Notes under the pieces: generated by a model
Seen by the model: only the letters and a program-made list of their open reading frames with translations
Told to the model about the DNA's origin: nothing
Database searches by the model: none
DNA from: an uncultured Clostridia bacterium
GTDB taxonomy: Bacteria; Bacillota; Clostridia; Christensenellales; UBA1242
Direction of reading: 5' to 3'
Assembly (NCBI GenBank): GCA_947589655.1
Contig: CANQCE010000003.1
Coordinates: 1-30,425 of the forward strand
DNA: 30,425 nt
Program-made: the position numbers and the translations under genes
Shown: positions 15,001 through 18,557 of the stretch, in pieces
Layout: the number at the start of each line of letters is the position of its first letter
Position numbering within the stretch: position 1 is the first letter of the stretch

Positions 15001-16043
15001 TTTTCTGTTTTGGTAACGTTAAATGCAAAATACTTTTCGGCATCTGCCTTTGTAAGTTCGGTTTCTTGTCCACCATCCAATTTCCAAATTGTTGCTTCCA
15101 AAACTGCGTTGTATTTGGAGTTAAAAATCATCTCGCCAGTTAAATTGGAAAATCTTGCATCATTGCGCTTTAAACTGTAAGACAAAGGTTTGCTTAAAAC
15201 AAACTCGCCATTTCTGTAAAGTTCTTCTTCATTGCCGTTATAATCGGTTAAAGTTAACTGCGAGATGGTTGAATGTTCAAGCACGTCAAACGAAACTATT
15301 GCAAATTTTGTTGGGTTTTCCACAAAATAAGCTTTCATTTGAATTGGCCTAATGGTTTGGTCTTGATTTCTGTAAAAGTTTGCGTATTGGTTATAAACAA
15401 CAAGTTTGTCGCCAACAAGTTCTGCCACCTTAACGCCTTCAACAGCCAAAACGCTGTTTGTAACATCTGTTCCATTGGCTTCAAACGCCCATTTAATGTT
15501 GTTCACGTTTGCTGTTACTGGCTGAAAGTTCACAAGTTCCGACACATTAAGTTCTTTGCCAATCAGCGCATCTGCCGTAACATCTTGGCTTTCCATAACA
15601 ACAAAGCGGTCGGTGCGATTATCTTGTGTGTCTGCCCTGACAACATCTATTGTTTCAATCACGGTGTTGACAGCCACATCAATAAGTTCGTTTTGTTTGC
15701 TATCTTCCACTGCCGAAACTTTAACTTGTGCGTTGCCAGACATTTTATCGTTTGAAAAGATTGTAAAAGTGTATGTATTGCTGTTGCCCAGCCTTTGCGC
15801 ATAACTTCCTGAAAGGTGAATTATATCACTGCCGCGCAAAACTTCCACACGAACGCCAGAGGTAGAATTTTTTAGGGTAACATTAACCTCTTTCTTCTGA
15901 TAGTTTTCCAAATTGTCCGCATTGGTATAAATAACAACCTCAGTCTCGTCAACTGAAATTGAAACCTTCTTTCCACAAGAGGTAAGCAGCAATCCTCCAA
16001 AGATTGCAAAAACACTTAAAAAAACAATCGCCAATCTTTTCAT
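1..16043 (-). CDS. Giant GLUG-repeat surface lipoprotein, C-terminus beyond window
   Basis: One frame stays open from the ATG at 16043 to the left edge: 5,347 complete codons and no stop. I read all of it and rechecked the frame near 12.2, 9.0, 6.5, 3.6 and 1.2 kb. The start has GGAGG four bases upstream. Residues 1-23 form a lipoprotein signal peptide (lipobox LTSC, Cys23), so the protein should be lipid-anchored outside the membrane. Residues ~24-1150 and ~1470-2335 are beta-rich, Ig/invasin-like, with no enzyme motif I recognise. GLUG-like repeats (pattern GGIxGxxxGxIxNxY) occur in blocks at ~1227-1390, 2400-2690, 2850-3300, 3640-4600 and 4850-5250, about 35 copies. Blocks tend to open with an 'inventory' segment (aspartate/asparagine-rich, GNG) and close with a Trp motif such as WxTDG. 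Known GLUG proteins are surface adhesins or proteases; adhesion or a surface fibre is my inference. It is unusually long and sits alone behind its own promoter. Confidence 0.95.
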   Translation of the reverse strand, partial: MKRLAIVFLSVFAIFGGLLLTSCGKKVSISVDETEVVIYTNADNLENYQKKEVNVTLKNSTSGVRVEVLRGSDIIHLSGSYAQRLGNSNTYTFTIFSNDKMSGNAQVKVSAVEDSKQNELIDVAVNTVIETIDVVRADTQDNRTDRFVVMESQDVTADALIGKELNVSELVNFQPVTANVNNIKWAFEANGTDVTNSVLAVEGVKVAELVGDKLVVYNQYANFYRNQDQTIRPIQMKAYFVENPTKFAIVSFDVLEHSTISQLTLTDYNGNEEELYRNGEFVLSKPLSYSLKRNDARFSNLTGEMIFNSKYNAVLEATIWKLDGGQETELTKADAEKYFAFNVTKTEKLANNANQTKYYFEINAMDAESNGLTGSFRIEFTVKYRDYAYEVSTKNADVRIITNFAVEGVDILNSAGDVVNDATLAVYSNYLESTDLGEKLHVVLRPDDASLADQDRFFRIAIDVNQFNGYVSGPEGLESLLILNKVFNNLQTQVAFKLVDGTLISDNIESGADIYVKAGQNIPGLIFKGVAVKFEPLSQRNVSALVKFDLYKTGSEKTLTVDITDKKVSSTVENEERTVIYENVKIKGISSIEGLTLVHEDNAHFIFSDLEPVGEAGEEGGVPYININFSVTLVGYNFEDEVLFSFAHVSGKTTQNFSLLAFVPLTSATVENGNKQSSSVFVDNSISQNFEIKDSAATEGGKADQSLSRLVLEAGTTLPLNLIASTNADISFKYLSFEDFITAIPEHNIDGDPENWAEEFFRDKNEQERIEFLAKTFYANFKDVVNGRTADFTINQQRITLVNKSFKGFICVLFTGRDENYSQVTFARFFAIEGIYSVRSLSPNVKEKLLYTTETLSESDLARSYVDVSVALRSDYNIPTYTNDLSYFNFISEADDFTLGLENYSNEPDYKRNAHYTVSDISFASEGRQLTFRITGNSTCFEKSFEDILQIIYTDPNGLTCRTQIIITLNNVARVEKVTWVNKTDDGEIYFNSLPTATEKSFTISTTLEPSTANARLLPIYKADAGYSDVSPFETLPSAVGNTFNLKLSGSANGGVGYLYLLPDDMIKTIDGVPGQILLYRLNRQTNKLETDFLDQDSLPEYYNDIVGIGEKDDDEGEYSNYFLNNDGEAVYYKDIILKIRIVVADGRTEGTAIRIYSADELRHIDSGYYYEIMNNLTLENWKAFPEFSGSIRGNNESITLNISGENFVDNLKGTLKNLTFVGNVTGKGEFVGFVANVNKGTIENVYIDILNSGSTYTSSTLISENESTLGGIAGHNEGKIINSVVGGLTIQAASAVGAGGIAGQNDGTIEGCGVEFYKFADNSINKFSIASGSTYIGAIVGKATGTSQIIRSYAYAYPFESEGGESSTLFGTGKVAAFMGTSAAGAKVKESFAFLGDLQVPVYTETNVAFVNFEDCYLTYKESGSTKVAIFTNTQFAYDSQYISGNPTICEDTQSAESAVAGREAWVTSDNKDEDYEKINFGFVHLANVTQNIAVDIESLTFNDVTEPYIKALKAGENGILFVYDPIEEVASSADQSALDRLNTLTLAQLFNVSTRAARTLVVSTTNTSVVLNATSIKTVAHTLAQFTLKVISKTDLTQTKEINVIVLYSLPSMTTSLLFENASEKVPLLDGQTVLVQKGKNVVVSHDYLSNINLNGTAYRAQHDTYSTTFELKDNEFEAQNAEKGQYLQITVAENSLVMKGVTSHPQNDKTQITSALKINGVEGEFANAIKNVRKREFNATVFNGATSLEIENSKGIEFSVAEHGAFDVLIATDSASDNIVLGLSYGSYNKTLMGDNSVVFDVDEKLSLIATWTKTKVVEGQYRFHVVLRVADEHKYMIDSTYENMKLSVNVTSQMDNMQYLKTINVTLNKQNIEDASIMVYSVSSRVLRNSVMYYRLSSNIVSIMAPASDAIVAVRVEPAFSLMTHFTFTSTAPTSTVTITKLSYNSLYGYYNDPTNVTMIPNGVRVNITDADRQGSGIYYFRVYVSGNFTPSVDSLVLTATYYNGEDDANPYFTTQDISVDYLYEANITVGDGTSTTYFLAKGDSVGFKVVVGADQRLYGNPYLINEGDGLSIGSLTQQTVGNSVEYSATLSASVTAKLKNGSGTGVFYIAADVERLINGVQEIKTTTATICLVDFSIAFTSDHESGVSLASRAGTATYNGQQYDVFNSYIGATDILSFKYPLRPENYNYNHNDPDEIAAVDRILLERHQFEMDHNYRNDEVEYYINYTYNEDNARYIPLTLKQQLYYVDAAGTEVAIYNENYGTILQSSGIFEITENNGLNGSKELSITGTRTGTQLMRLKTTIILQGEIIQRKYDFLVVVDTWTDEETPTQIFTGQEFVDYATKSEVADDYILMNDIVLDNYTPLDTSLIKSLDGNGFTIHLNSFAMPESGSINFALFTNVLEGTTLKNVRVNIYGAGNIAINIASFRTINIAGFAITNNGVIYNCEVVSYMSEYQIHTNRTDGIVVSYTEGVNTQPILLTDGIIRRYNLVSQIAGFVLENNASIVNSRVGGDSFMEIVDISGRAYLRQSPLGIFTIQGQGEIAGFVLANNGYVSASFAKKIQIDNQTQSATSTTAGFVLNNYSNIHGSYSEGAADAENKNQVAKKGSNINTVGYASGFVYHNYGLVKNSYSNIAIKNDETRPSFAAGFVYINDESGTIELCFSASQILRSDINQMPFSGIEYSESLNYGTINSSYFFNEDYNVDNSNQTVMTTGATAVSDIEKSPETTMYGFNFADDNRYNGIWMTTDGGITLTSANQIAFSNRYAVTTGAIVNMFYNKSITNLDTLETINLAYGSENNPIIIRNAYDFAMATGSASSKDISSYKEYYNDLEVFGNYRLVNNIDLSEVVQNIEDTPDATNSVKLTTSGKTFSGMLDGNGFAISNINFSNGEYNENFGLFAQLDGAVVKNLDLTVLSVKAGNSNIVGTLAGTAIDTYIVGITVSPVSATSDEETVVSGSNIVGGVVGMLFGESGLHDIKVNGLVINSAYYNDKKTIGYNDNYISSLREHVRTRASLKNDVSGLSYAGGLVGLVDIFQYINNDAVSYSTELTADDYNLVAVKVEDNISVYGEVAGGLFGYVGNSTYVYDATIKLNADLNLSNPSYITAKNLYGGGLVGENYGGLFGVSASYEDELQKTIEDNEYSYYNGDSAVERGQLSIFSRTQNDPGYISHTNEPYFIGGLVGYMAGGYIRGAYNKLNVITNSSKTEAIGGVVGVLALGRNSGGTYTLGEISEKPAVNMFFNEVYASGDLAIRNENSNSGAGGFAGAILTKEQGTPVVALKNIMAVEYLSVDFTAGTILGEQAADGISTGHAMIIDRALRVDENNGSIVDNYVQAYPYIISGNNNYYDIAKDSYKNNWDGVSTVGGFGSVQVGGNKITLKPFGYGVQNETNLTPTLIWEEALGSEKFRTTQSGYVYSSKFFLPNGWNVSLWEHEQDRLYPELSLKTNVDIIIWDCWNTEEVEYEASKADNRSLTIVVRGKVSKELDEYKDIDLRAGKVELLDGQGDTNFTPFTNFGGRLISYRTYVGEGMANSLTIPTYDDNLQLIGGNLGEDDPGLILDAPLFNSVQSSGAQIEGINIYMCGEKDEKQEIKPINYSIFSRVDKSAIRNLNITVNNAVGLETSIDSGTSGASTGLLAREAYSTTISSINVKFKTEEIELKDMGEVVSNTNMGLLVGKFIQSDPVSLIALQGVNFDFAENTEIQISLKGNSTNTALSVGLYAGMIGKDEGDNIARMNVGISSLGSVAMNVKSGTGMPINIRKLYVGAYAGQFNSVNQATLSTSRLQQAGDIKIFVDSGIAGELNVGLTFGYMKDGTTTISSSFGNFNLKGAILQRGNNEPAASVVKIGGLAGAVGANVQLSGITTNLTVSAAVEDTANEGKYLNPYEPTDTESAIEKLQRNEYDYNDEADPFIHPFKVNDSNKDDSFGGVFGYVQNGATITTNNTINITGIIDVEGISDNATIAVGGLIGKLLGGWTSASTISNDITISVSEGRPTAAYVGGYVGWVMDSTISGLLATDNDIDVGGEDVGRLAFDGNVVSNVKTLVFGGGIGQMDRQNRTVSIQHMLFGGVLRAYGDNLKGGSIVTGGIIGNIAETKASQPTPNVQIDKCGSYGDVFVIYDDIADDDKNQTEPIKLDEYVFGGIVGQTTNPVGISGSVSMMTNFNNKVPNNKEVAVGDDTTSEFKYFVGALLGNGTLKNDAASDDEIAAKINYYSSMVCMAYQEDVVDSMNIDLQYSINGIDASGGEDGDTVDSRTFIGYVNGINGAGATDGFNFDADTLKKITDISNETNILSAISQLNVTPTSYDLGSKLNPYILKEGDKLLQKEEDGEPVDSVYTVDGTNGLARTHEITWVSLSSSAAAERTTQIILADVNFKNIALVGNGLTVELTEINNDESDETEDSTKAPRDIYGGLVDSMGVEGGKDKISFQMISGLIMEHNTTDFDLTPPSSESGTGSGLESQSNDVSVSIYGGLVGQMFGNSFIYGVGVQGTISIGGTSEIGIGGIVGQMSKGMINQCYVNANIEYRASGKTSTADNPNGYVSGVANVLADDTTIMATYSTGEILTYADVPIFTFAKADKGAKNNKENLLLDVYSTMQVKADILNTGKSNSAIKFVDYKTTAEGKETQKFNTFGQVNHNNFAVRDYAAEELNGKELVATSELGWNFNTFKNTSDLALNYLGTDEVHHDLTLSKSKTQEEGKTKWYFSPFTNYGYATHGFGYMKNVTTYTRSEKTDSISSNVALVQEESVVKTYNYIQVPYNTIIENKELLATEDYPWLFGILNVGKLDQMIEDVKAEKYPAGNKLQFVLDHDINMVDRYREVKGSTTTDVTIGDIVDYDDRNNINKSVSVGGEGFLLDGSEHALDFSFTEQADNGGKTYKLTKALFAGVTGDVENLRVQDININGKPLATLADVMTGNLTNITVVGGITTSASGDERNKTNARIGGVVGKLTGNATAINSVVNITSSGDGTIVGGVVGETTDALDGGSTLNYVSSSGQIIVTANENKALEELQFVFVDKNGSVSSLSSSSKKYFSVIAGGIVGYATGTTEISNAYNSNAVLSGFTDGMSANYVAGGIVGYVLGSNAKVQISNTYNLGFVGAGNYGDVTKESTAYGNGYAFAGGIVGYANGANLHDNINEGAVQAISDMPETLTRGSEGAYNLEDKYIGENKNEPNEWQGKPTTTLKNSITEVYQNFKDITYDITMTYNPGRNRQVYAYGIGYMDNSNSYQNNASSEDNIKNDGCIGEVSQTKRMTFDRMLMFTGEDKDDFNSLSEESKAQLKYIFAQFNIDDNLYCNGYDSYGFPSHVFKVDTMTRQYGKAFKVLTSQPWVTDGKYFDWAN

Positions 16044-16104
16044 GTGTCCTCCGATAGTTACTATTTGCAAAGTTAAAATTTTTAGTAACTTTTAGTATAT
16101 AATA

Positions 16105-16133
16105 ATTATAATAATAATTTGCTTAAAAGTCAA
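16105..16133 (-). promoter_or_regulatory. Housekeeping-type promoter of the giant lipoprotein gene
   Basis: On the minus strand TTGACT (16128-16133) and a perfect TATAAT (16105-16110) are separated by exactly 17 bases. This predicts a leader of roughly 55 nt ending in the GGAGG site before the ATG at 16043. It fits a vegetative sigma-A promoter, so the giant gene is probably expressed independently of the sporulation genes upstream. No SpoIIID-type box is apparent here. Confidence 0.75.
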
Positions 16134-16294
16134 ATTCTAAAAGAAGATTTTAAAAAAATATCAAAAAGTGTCGAACCAACAAAAAATTATTTTTAACCAA
16201 TTTTTAAAAATATTTTTCCTTTTGGCAGCAAAATGTGGAAAAATTTTAATTCATAAAAATGCCAGAAAAATATAAAAATTAGGCTAAAAATACA

Positions 16295-16332
16295 AAAAAA
16301 TGCGATTTTTTACTATTTTTTTCGCATTTTTT
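16295..16332 (-). terminator. Terminator-like hairpin after spoIIID
   Basis: A 10-base inverted repeat (AAAAAATGCG / CGCATTTTTT) with an 18-base A-rich loop lies 37 bases past the spoIIID stop and runs into T residues on the minus strand. The loop is long and most of the stem is A/T, so strength is uncertain. It would separate spoIIID from the giant gene. Confidence 0.5.
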
Positions 16333-16368
16333 CATTAATTTTTTGCATTTTTTTAATTTTTGTCAAAT

Positions 16369-16629
16369 TTACAGTGCGTGTTCTTTGTCCTGAAATTTCA
16401 TCTTGGTCGCCATGCCACCGCGTATATGTTTCTCCGAAAAGTTTTCATCCAAAACTGTTTTCACTTGGTCAAAAAGTTCCTTGTCCGCACGCGGCAACCT
16501 TTTTGAGATGTCGTTATGAACAGTGCTTTTGCTTAAATTAAAAACCTTGGCTGCGGCCCTTATCGTTTCGTGAGAATTTGCAATATATCTGCCAACCTCC
16601 AAAGTTCTCTCTTTGATATATGCTTTCAT
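16369..16629 (-). CDS. spoIIID: Stage III sporulation protein D (SpoIIID), transcription factor
   Basis: This 86-residue protein matches SpoIIID almost end to end: N-terminal YIKERT, a helix-turn-helix around residues 20-41 containing NLSKSTVH, KRLP after it, and a basic tail with HIRGGxATKxK. In B. subtilis SpoIIID is a small DNA-binding protein that activates and represses mother-cell genes under sigma-E. I chose the ATG at 16629 because GGAGGTGA lies just upstream; a TTG 18 bases earlier would place the ribosome site inside the gene and adds residues absent from the family. The gene follows acpP after a terminator, so it should be a separate transcript. Its leader contains several SpoIIID-type boxes. 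The usual neighbour mreB/mbl is absent; the giant lipoprotein gene stands downstream instead. Confidence 0.96.
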   Translation of the reverse strand: MKAYIKERTLEVGRYIANSHETIRAAAKVFNLSKSTVHNDISKRLPRADKELFDQVKTVLDENFSEKHIRGGMATKMKFQDKEHAL

Positions 16630-16639
16630 TTCACCTCCC

Positions 16640-16669
16640 ATAGACAAGTGTTGTCTATAATTTGTCTAT
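16640..16669 (-). promoter_or_regulatory. Cluster of SpoIIID-type boxes in the spoIIID leader
   Basis: The eight-base word ATAGACAA, which fits the SpoIIID core WWRRACAR, occurs three times: on the plus strand at 16640-16647 and on the minus strand at 16651-16658 and 16662-16669. The first two form a perfect 8-bp inverted repeat with a 3-base spacer, abutting the ribosome binding site. A further GACAA palindrome (16690-16702) lies upstream. Autoregulation by SpoIIID is known in B. subtilis; that these are binding sites here is inference from the motif. Confidence 0.6.
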
Positions 16670-16691
16670 GAGAGATTTTGTCAATAAATGA
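16663..16691 (-). promoter_or_regulatory. Possible sigma-E promoter of spoIIID
   Basis: On the minus strand TCATTTA (16685-16691) and CATAGACA (16663-16670) are 14 bases apart, a partial match to the sigma-E pattern (KMATATT, 14-15 bases, CATACAHT). The -10 overlaps one SpoIIID box. An alternative vegetative reading is TTGACA (16679-16684) with ATTATA (16656-16661), 17 bases apart. Both readings are imperfect; the sigma-E reading is favoured only because the family is sigma-E controlled. Confidence 0.4.
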
Positions 16692-16712
16692 CAAATTTTG
16701 TCGAAATTAAAA

Positions 16713-16740
16713 AAAATAAAGCAAAAACTTGCTTTATTTT
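16713..16740 (-). terminator. Terminator at the end of acpP
   Basis: A perfect 12-bp inverted repeat (core AATAAAGCAA / TTGCTTTATT) with a 4-base loop is followed by a T run on the minus strand. The acpP stop codon lies inside the first arm, so the hairpin starts within the end of the gene. It separates acpP from spoIIID, and the flanking A/T runs would let it work in both directions. Confidence 0.8.
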
Positions 16741-16967
16741 TTACATTTTTCAATCAATTCGGCAATTTCTGAAATTGTTCTAACTTTGCTGATTTGGTCG
16801 TCTGGAATTGTTATTCCATATTCCTCCTCCAAAGTCATAAGCATTTCAATAACATCCAAAGAGTCTGCACCCAAATCATCAACAATGTTGGATGTGTCTT
16901 GAATTGTATCTTTGGATATGCCCAGTTGTTCTGCAACCAATTCTTTTATCTTATCAATAATAACCAT
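16734..16967 (-). CDS. acpP: Acyl carrier protein
   Basis: A 77-residue acidic four-helix acyl carrier protein of normal length. The phosphopantetheine attachment site is Ser36 in LGADSLDVIE, followed by the typical EEEYGI and IPDD stretches of helices 2 and 3. It carries growing acyl chains in fatty acid synthesis. The ATG at 16967 is chosen because GGAGG lies 8 bases upstream; the ATG at 16982 overlaps that site. It has its own promoter and terminator, so it is a single-gene unit. Its position is odd: no fab genes are nearby, and it is inserted between the spoIIQ-like gene and spoIIID. It could be the main ACP moved from the fab cluster or a second copy; the window cannot tell. Confidence 0.96.
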   Translation of the reverse strand: MVIIDKIKELVAEQLGISKDTIQDTSNIVDDLGADSLDVIEMLMTLEEEYGITIPDDQISKVRTISEIAELIEKCKK

Positions 16968-16988
16968 GTCAGTAACCTCCATGACTAT

Positions 16989-17017
16989 ATAATAACATAA
17001 AAGAAGTTAAAAATCAA
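16989..17017 (-). promoter_or_regulatory. Promoter of acpP
   Basis: On the minus strand TTGATT (17012-17017) and TATTAT (16989-16994) are 17 bases apart, with TG one base before the -10 (extended -10). The -10 ends 21 bases before the acpP ATG, leaving room for the GGAGG site, so this transcript would have a short normal leader. Confidence 0.6.
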
Positions 17018-17023
17018 CTGATT

Positions 17024-17587
17024 TTACTTATTTTGCAAATCAAGATAATTGTTTGGGTCAACTTCAAGCCCATCTTTAAGAAGGGTAAAGTGCAAATGGT
17101 TGCCTGTTTTAAGTTCAAAGTTGGCTGTGTTTGCCGCCCTGCCAATTTCTTGACCTTTTGTAACAGTGTCGCCCTCTTTAACATTTAAGGTGCTGTCCAA
17201 AGAAGAATAAACACTTACAAAGCCGTTATCGTGTTGAATTTTCACAACTCCACCATCCAGCGTGTTGTCATCAACAGAAATAACCTGTCCGTCATACACC
17301 GAGAACACTGCGGCATCATCAGATGCAAGGTCCACGGCAAGATGAATTTCCCACCTTTTCAGGCTTTCATTGTGTTGCAAGCGGTCATCAGCATAGTCCT
17401 TTACAACCACGGCATAGTTCATTGGCAAGCCAAAGTTCATCACTTGTGTAGAAACTTCTTCAGCAGGCTCTTTTGGGATACTGAAAGCAATTGTCAGCGC
17501 AATGCCAAGGGCAAGCACGCACGCAAGCGAAACAGCACCAAACCTTTTTAAGAATTTTTTCTTTTTGTTTTCGTTTTGAATTTCCAT
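17024..17587 (-). CDS. spoIIQ: SpoIIQ-like membrane-anchored M23/LytM protein
   Basis: 187 residues: a lysine-rich cytoplasmic start, one membrane segment at ~16-36, then a LytM (peptidase M23) domain at ~55-178. The metal-binding pattern is complete: His82 and Asp86 (HxxxD) and His164/His166 (HLH). SpoIIQ is the forespore half of the SpoIIQ-SpoIIIAH channel between forespore and mother cell. Bacillus SpoIIQ has a degenerate site, while clostridial versions keep the zinc ligands, as here. Assignment to SpoIIQ rather than a general M23 endopeptidase rests on size, the N-terminal anchor, and a neighbourhood shared with spoIIID and a YwmB-like gene. GGAGG lies six bases before the ATG. The 112-base gap upstream has a weak 7-bp inverted repeat (AGGCAAA/TTTGCCT), but I found no convincing sigma-F promoter. 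Confidence 0.75.
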   Translation of the reverse strand: MEIQNENKKKKFLKRFGAVSLACVLALGIALTIAFSIPKEPAEEVSTQVMNFGLPMNYAVVVKDYADDRLQHNESLKRWEIHLAVDLASDDAAVFSVYDGQVISVDDNTLDGGVVKIQHDNGFVSVYSSLDSTLNVKEGDTVTKGQEIGRAANTANFELKTGNHLHFTLLKDGLEVDPNNYLDLQNK

Positions 17588-17699
17588 TTTTTACCTCCAC
17601 GCACAAATATTTGACTATTTTTGAAAATTTAAACAAAAAATCTGAAAATTTTTTGAATTTATAGGCAAATTTTGCAATTTTTTAGTTTTGCCTCTAAAA

Positions 17700-18155
17700 T
17701 TAGTAACCTGATAACAACACAGGAAAACCTGCAACTATCCTGTCATCCCGTATGGCAATTTGAACGTTAACTTTTTTATTCTGCACATACACACACCCAG
17801 CATATAACGGCGTGTAAGCATTTATAACCGTCAAATCATCCAAATTTTCCTCGCTCACCTTGCTTGCTTTTAAAAAATTCAATATCTTTTCAAGCGTTAC
17901 GGAAGAAAAATAAAATTGCATCGCTTCAAGGTCTTCAACTTTTTTAACATTTCTCTCTGCCGTTTGCAAACTGCAAAAATTAAACACCAAATTGCCAGAT
18001 TGAACAGTTTCAACATCAAAATCGTCTGCGTAACTTCTTTCCGCCACAAGGCAAACCGCCTCCACCCCCGGCATTTGAAATATGGTTTGTTTTTTAAGGG
18101 CAAATGTTGAGCATATACAGGCTGTAACAAGCAGAAACACAATAAATTTTTTCAT
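17700..18155 (-). CDS. YwmB-like secreted protein
   Basis: 151 residues from the ATG at 18155. The N-terminus MKKFIVFLLVTACICSTFA is a signal peptide; the rest is a small alpha/beta domain with no enzyme motif. The C-terminal part (INAYTP, then KVNVQIAIR, then a final FPVLLSGY) resembles the end of the YwmB/DUF1779 family, though the protein is shorter than Bacillus YwmB. In B. subtilis ywmB lies in the cluster with spoIID, spoIIQ and spoIIID, so the position supports the call. The family's function is not well established. An in-frame start 36 bases upstream would bury the signal peptide and overlap the promoter. There is no Shine-Dalgarno; a -10-like TATATT ends six bases before the ATG. 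Confidence 0.65.
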   Translation of the reverse strand: MKKFIVFLLVTACICSTFALKKQTIFQMPGVEAVCLVAERSYADDFDVETVQSGNLVFNFCSLQTAERNVKKVEDLEAMQFYFSSVTLEKILNFLKASKVSEENLDDLTVINAYTPLYAGCVYVQNKKVNVQIAIRDDRIVAGFPVLLSGY

Positions 18156-18161
18156 GAATAA

Positions 18162-18191
18162 AATATATCCACAAATATAATTTTCAATCAA
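18162..18191 (-). promoter_or_regulatory. Promoter of the YwmB-like gene, probably leaderless
   Basis: On the minus strand TTGATT (18186-18191) and TATATT (18162-18167) are 18 bases apart. Only six bases separate the -10 from the ATG at 18155, so transcription would begin at or next to the start codon. A terminator directly upstream means the gene needs its own promoter. Confidence 0.5.
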
Positions 18192-18214
18192 AAACTTAAA
18201 AAACGTATAAAAAA

Positions 18215-18239
18215 ACTGGTTTTTGATGCAAAAACCAGT
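18215..18239 (-). terminator. Strong bidirectional terminator
   Basis: A perfect 11-bp stem (ACTGGTTTTTG / CAAAAACCAGT) with a 3-base loop, flanked by A/T runs on both sides. It lies just past the stop of the small proline-rich membrane protein and ends the flippase operon. Confidence 0.85.
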
Positions 18240-18257
18240 CCTTTTTTATTAAAAAAC

Positions 18258-18497
18258 TTATTTAACCAACAAATATATGCAAACAGCAGCCACGCAAACA
18301 GAAGCAAGAAAGCCACAAATGTTTATAACAAGCCCCCAATTGATATTAAGGTGTTTTTTCTCTGGCTTTTCAGCGGCTACATCTTCTTCCACAACCTTTG
18401 GCAAAGGTTCTTCTTGCACTGGCTGTTCAACAGGCTTTTCTTGTTTTGTCTTTTTTAACTCCTTTGGTGGAGGTGGCATAAAAATTTTCCCTTCCAT
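18258..18497 (-). CDS. Small proline/glutamate-rich tail-anchored membrane protein
   Basis: 79 residues. The first ~50 are low-complexity and charged: a PPPP run near the start, then repeated Lys/Pro/Glu/Val. Residues ~54-78 form a single membrane segment ending two residues from the C-terminus, so most of the protein should face the cytoplasm. The start has AAGGAGTG four bases upstream, a good ribosome site. It is the last gene of the flippase operon. I do not recognise a family. The composition suggests a flexible tether or scaffold, but no partner is visible. Confidence 0.75.
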   Translation of the reverse strand: MEGKIFMPPPPKELKKTKQEKPVEQPVQEEPLPKVVEEDVAAEKPEKKHLNINWGLVINICGFLASVCVAAVCIYLLVK

Positions 18498-18557
18498 AAA
18501 ACACTCCTTGTTTTATTTTAAGACAATTGCAAAAAAAAGTCCAATAAATTCTAACAT

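Larger units (their letters stand above)
16044..16368. other. AT-rich intergenic region between spoIIID and the giant gene
   Basis: This 325-base gap holds the promoter and 5' leader of the giant lipoprotein gene on the left and a terminator-like hairpin for spoIIID on the right. Between them (about 16135-16290) is very AT-rich sequence with long A and T runs, in which I find no reading frame, tRNA-like fold or clear operator. Confidence 0.7.

Noticed and set aside
105..15804. Dozens of short plus-strand and minus-strand reading frames of 60-160 codons
   Set aside because: All lie across the continuous frame of the giant lipoprotein in other frames, have no ribosome site in common, and translate to low-complexity or cysteine-rich nonsense, as expected for antisense shadows of a repetitive AT-rich gene.
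1..16043. CRISPR array or tandem DNA repeat, because short words recur across the region
   Set aside because: The recurring words are degenerate codons for GGIVG-type protein motifs at irregular spacing, not identical repeats with fixed spacers.
16135..16290. Possible small RNA or origin in the AT-rich gap
   Set aside because: Only simple A and T runs; no DnaA-box cluster, no stable GC-containing fold and no promoter-terminator pair enclosing a short transcript.
16630..16647. Earlier TTG start for spoIIID
   Set aside because: It would make the GGAGG site part of the coding sequence and add six residues not found in the family.
17588..17699. Terminator or sigma-F promoter upstream of the spoIIQ-like gene
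   Set aside because: The 7-bp inverted repeat has a 17-base loop and no T run, and no sequence matches both sigma-F boxes at proper spacing.
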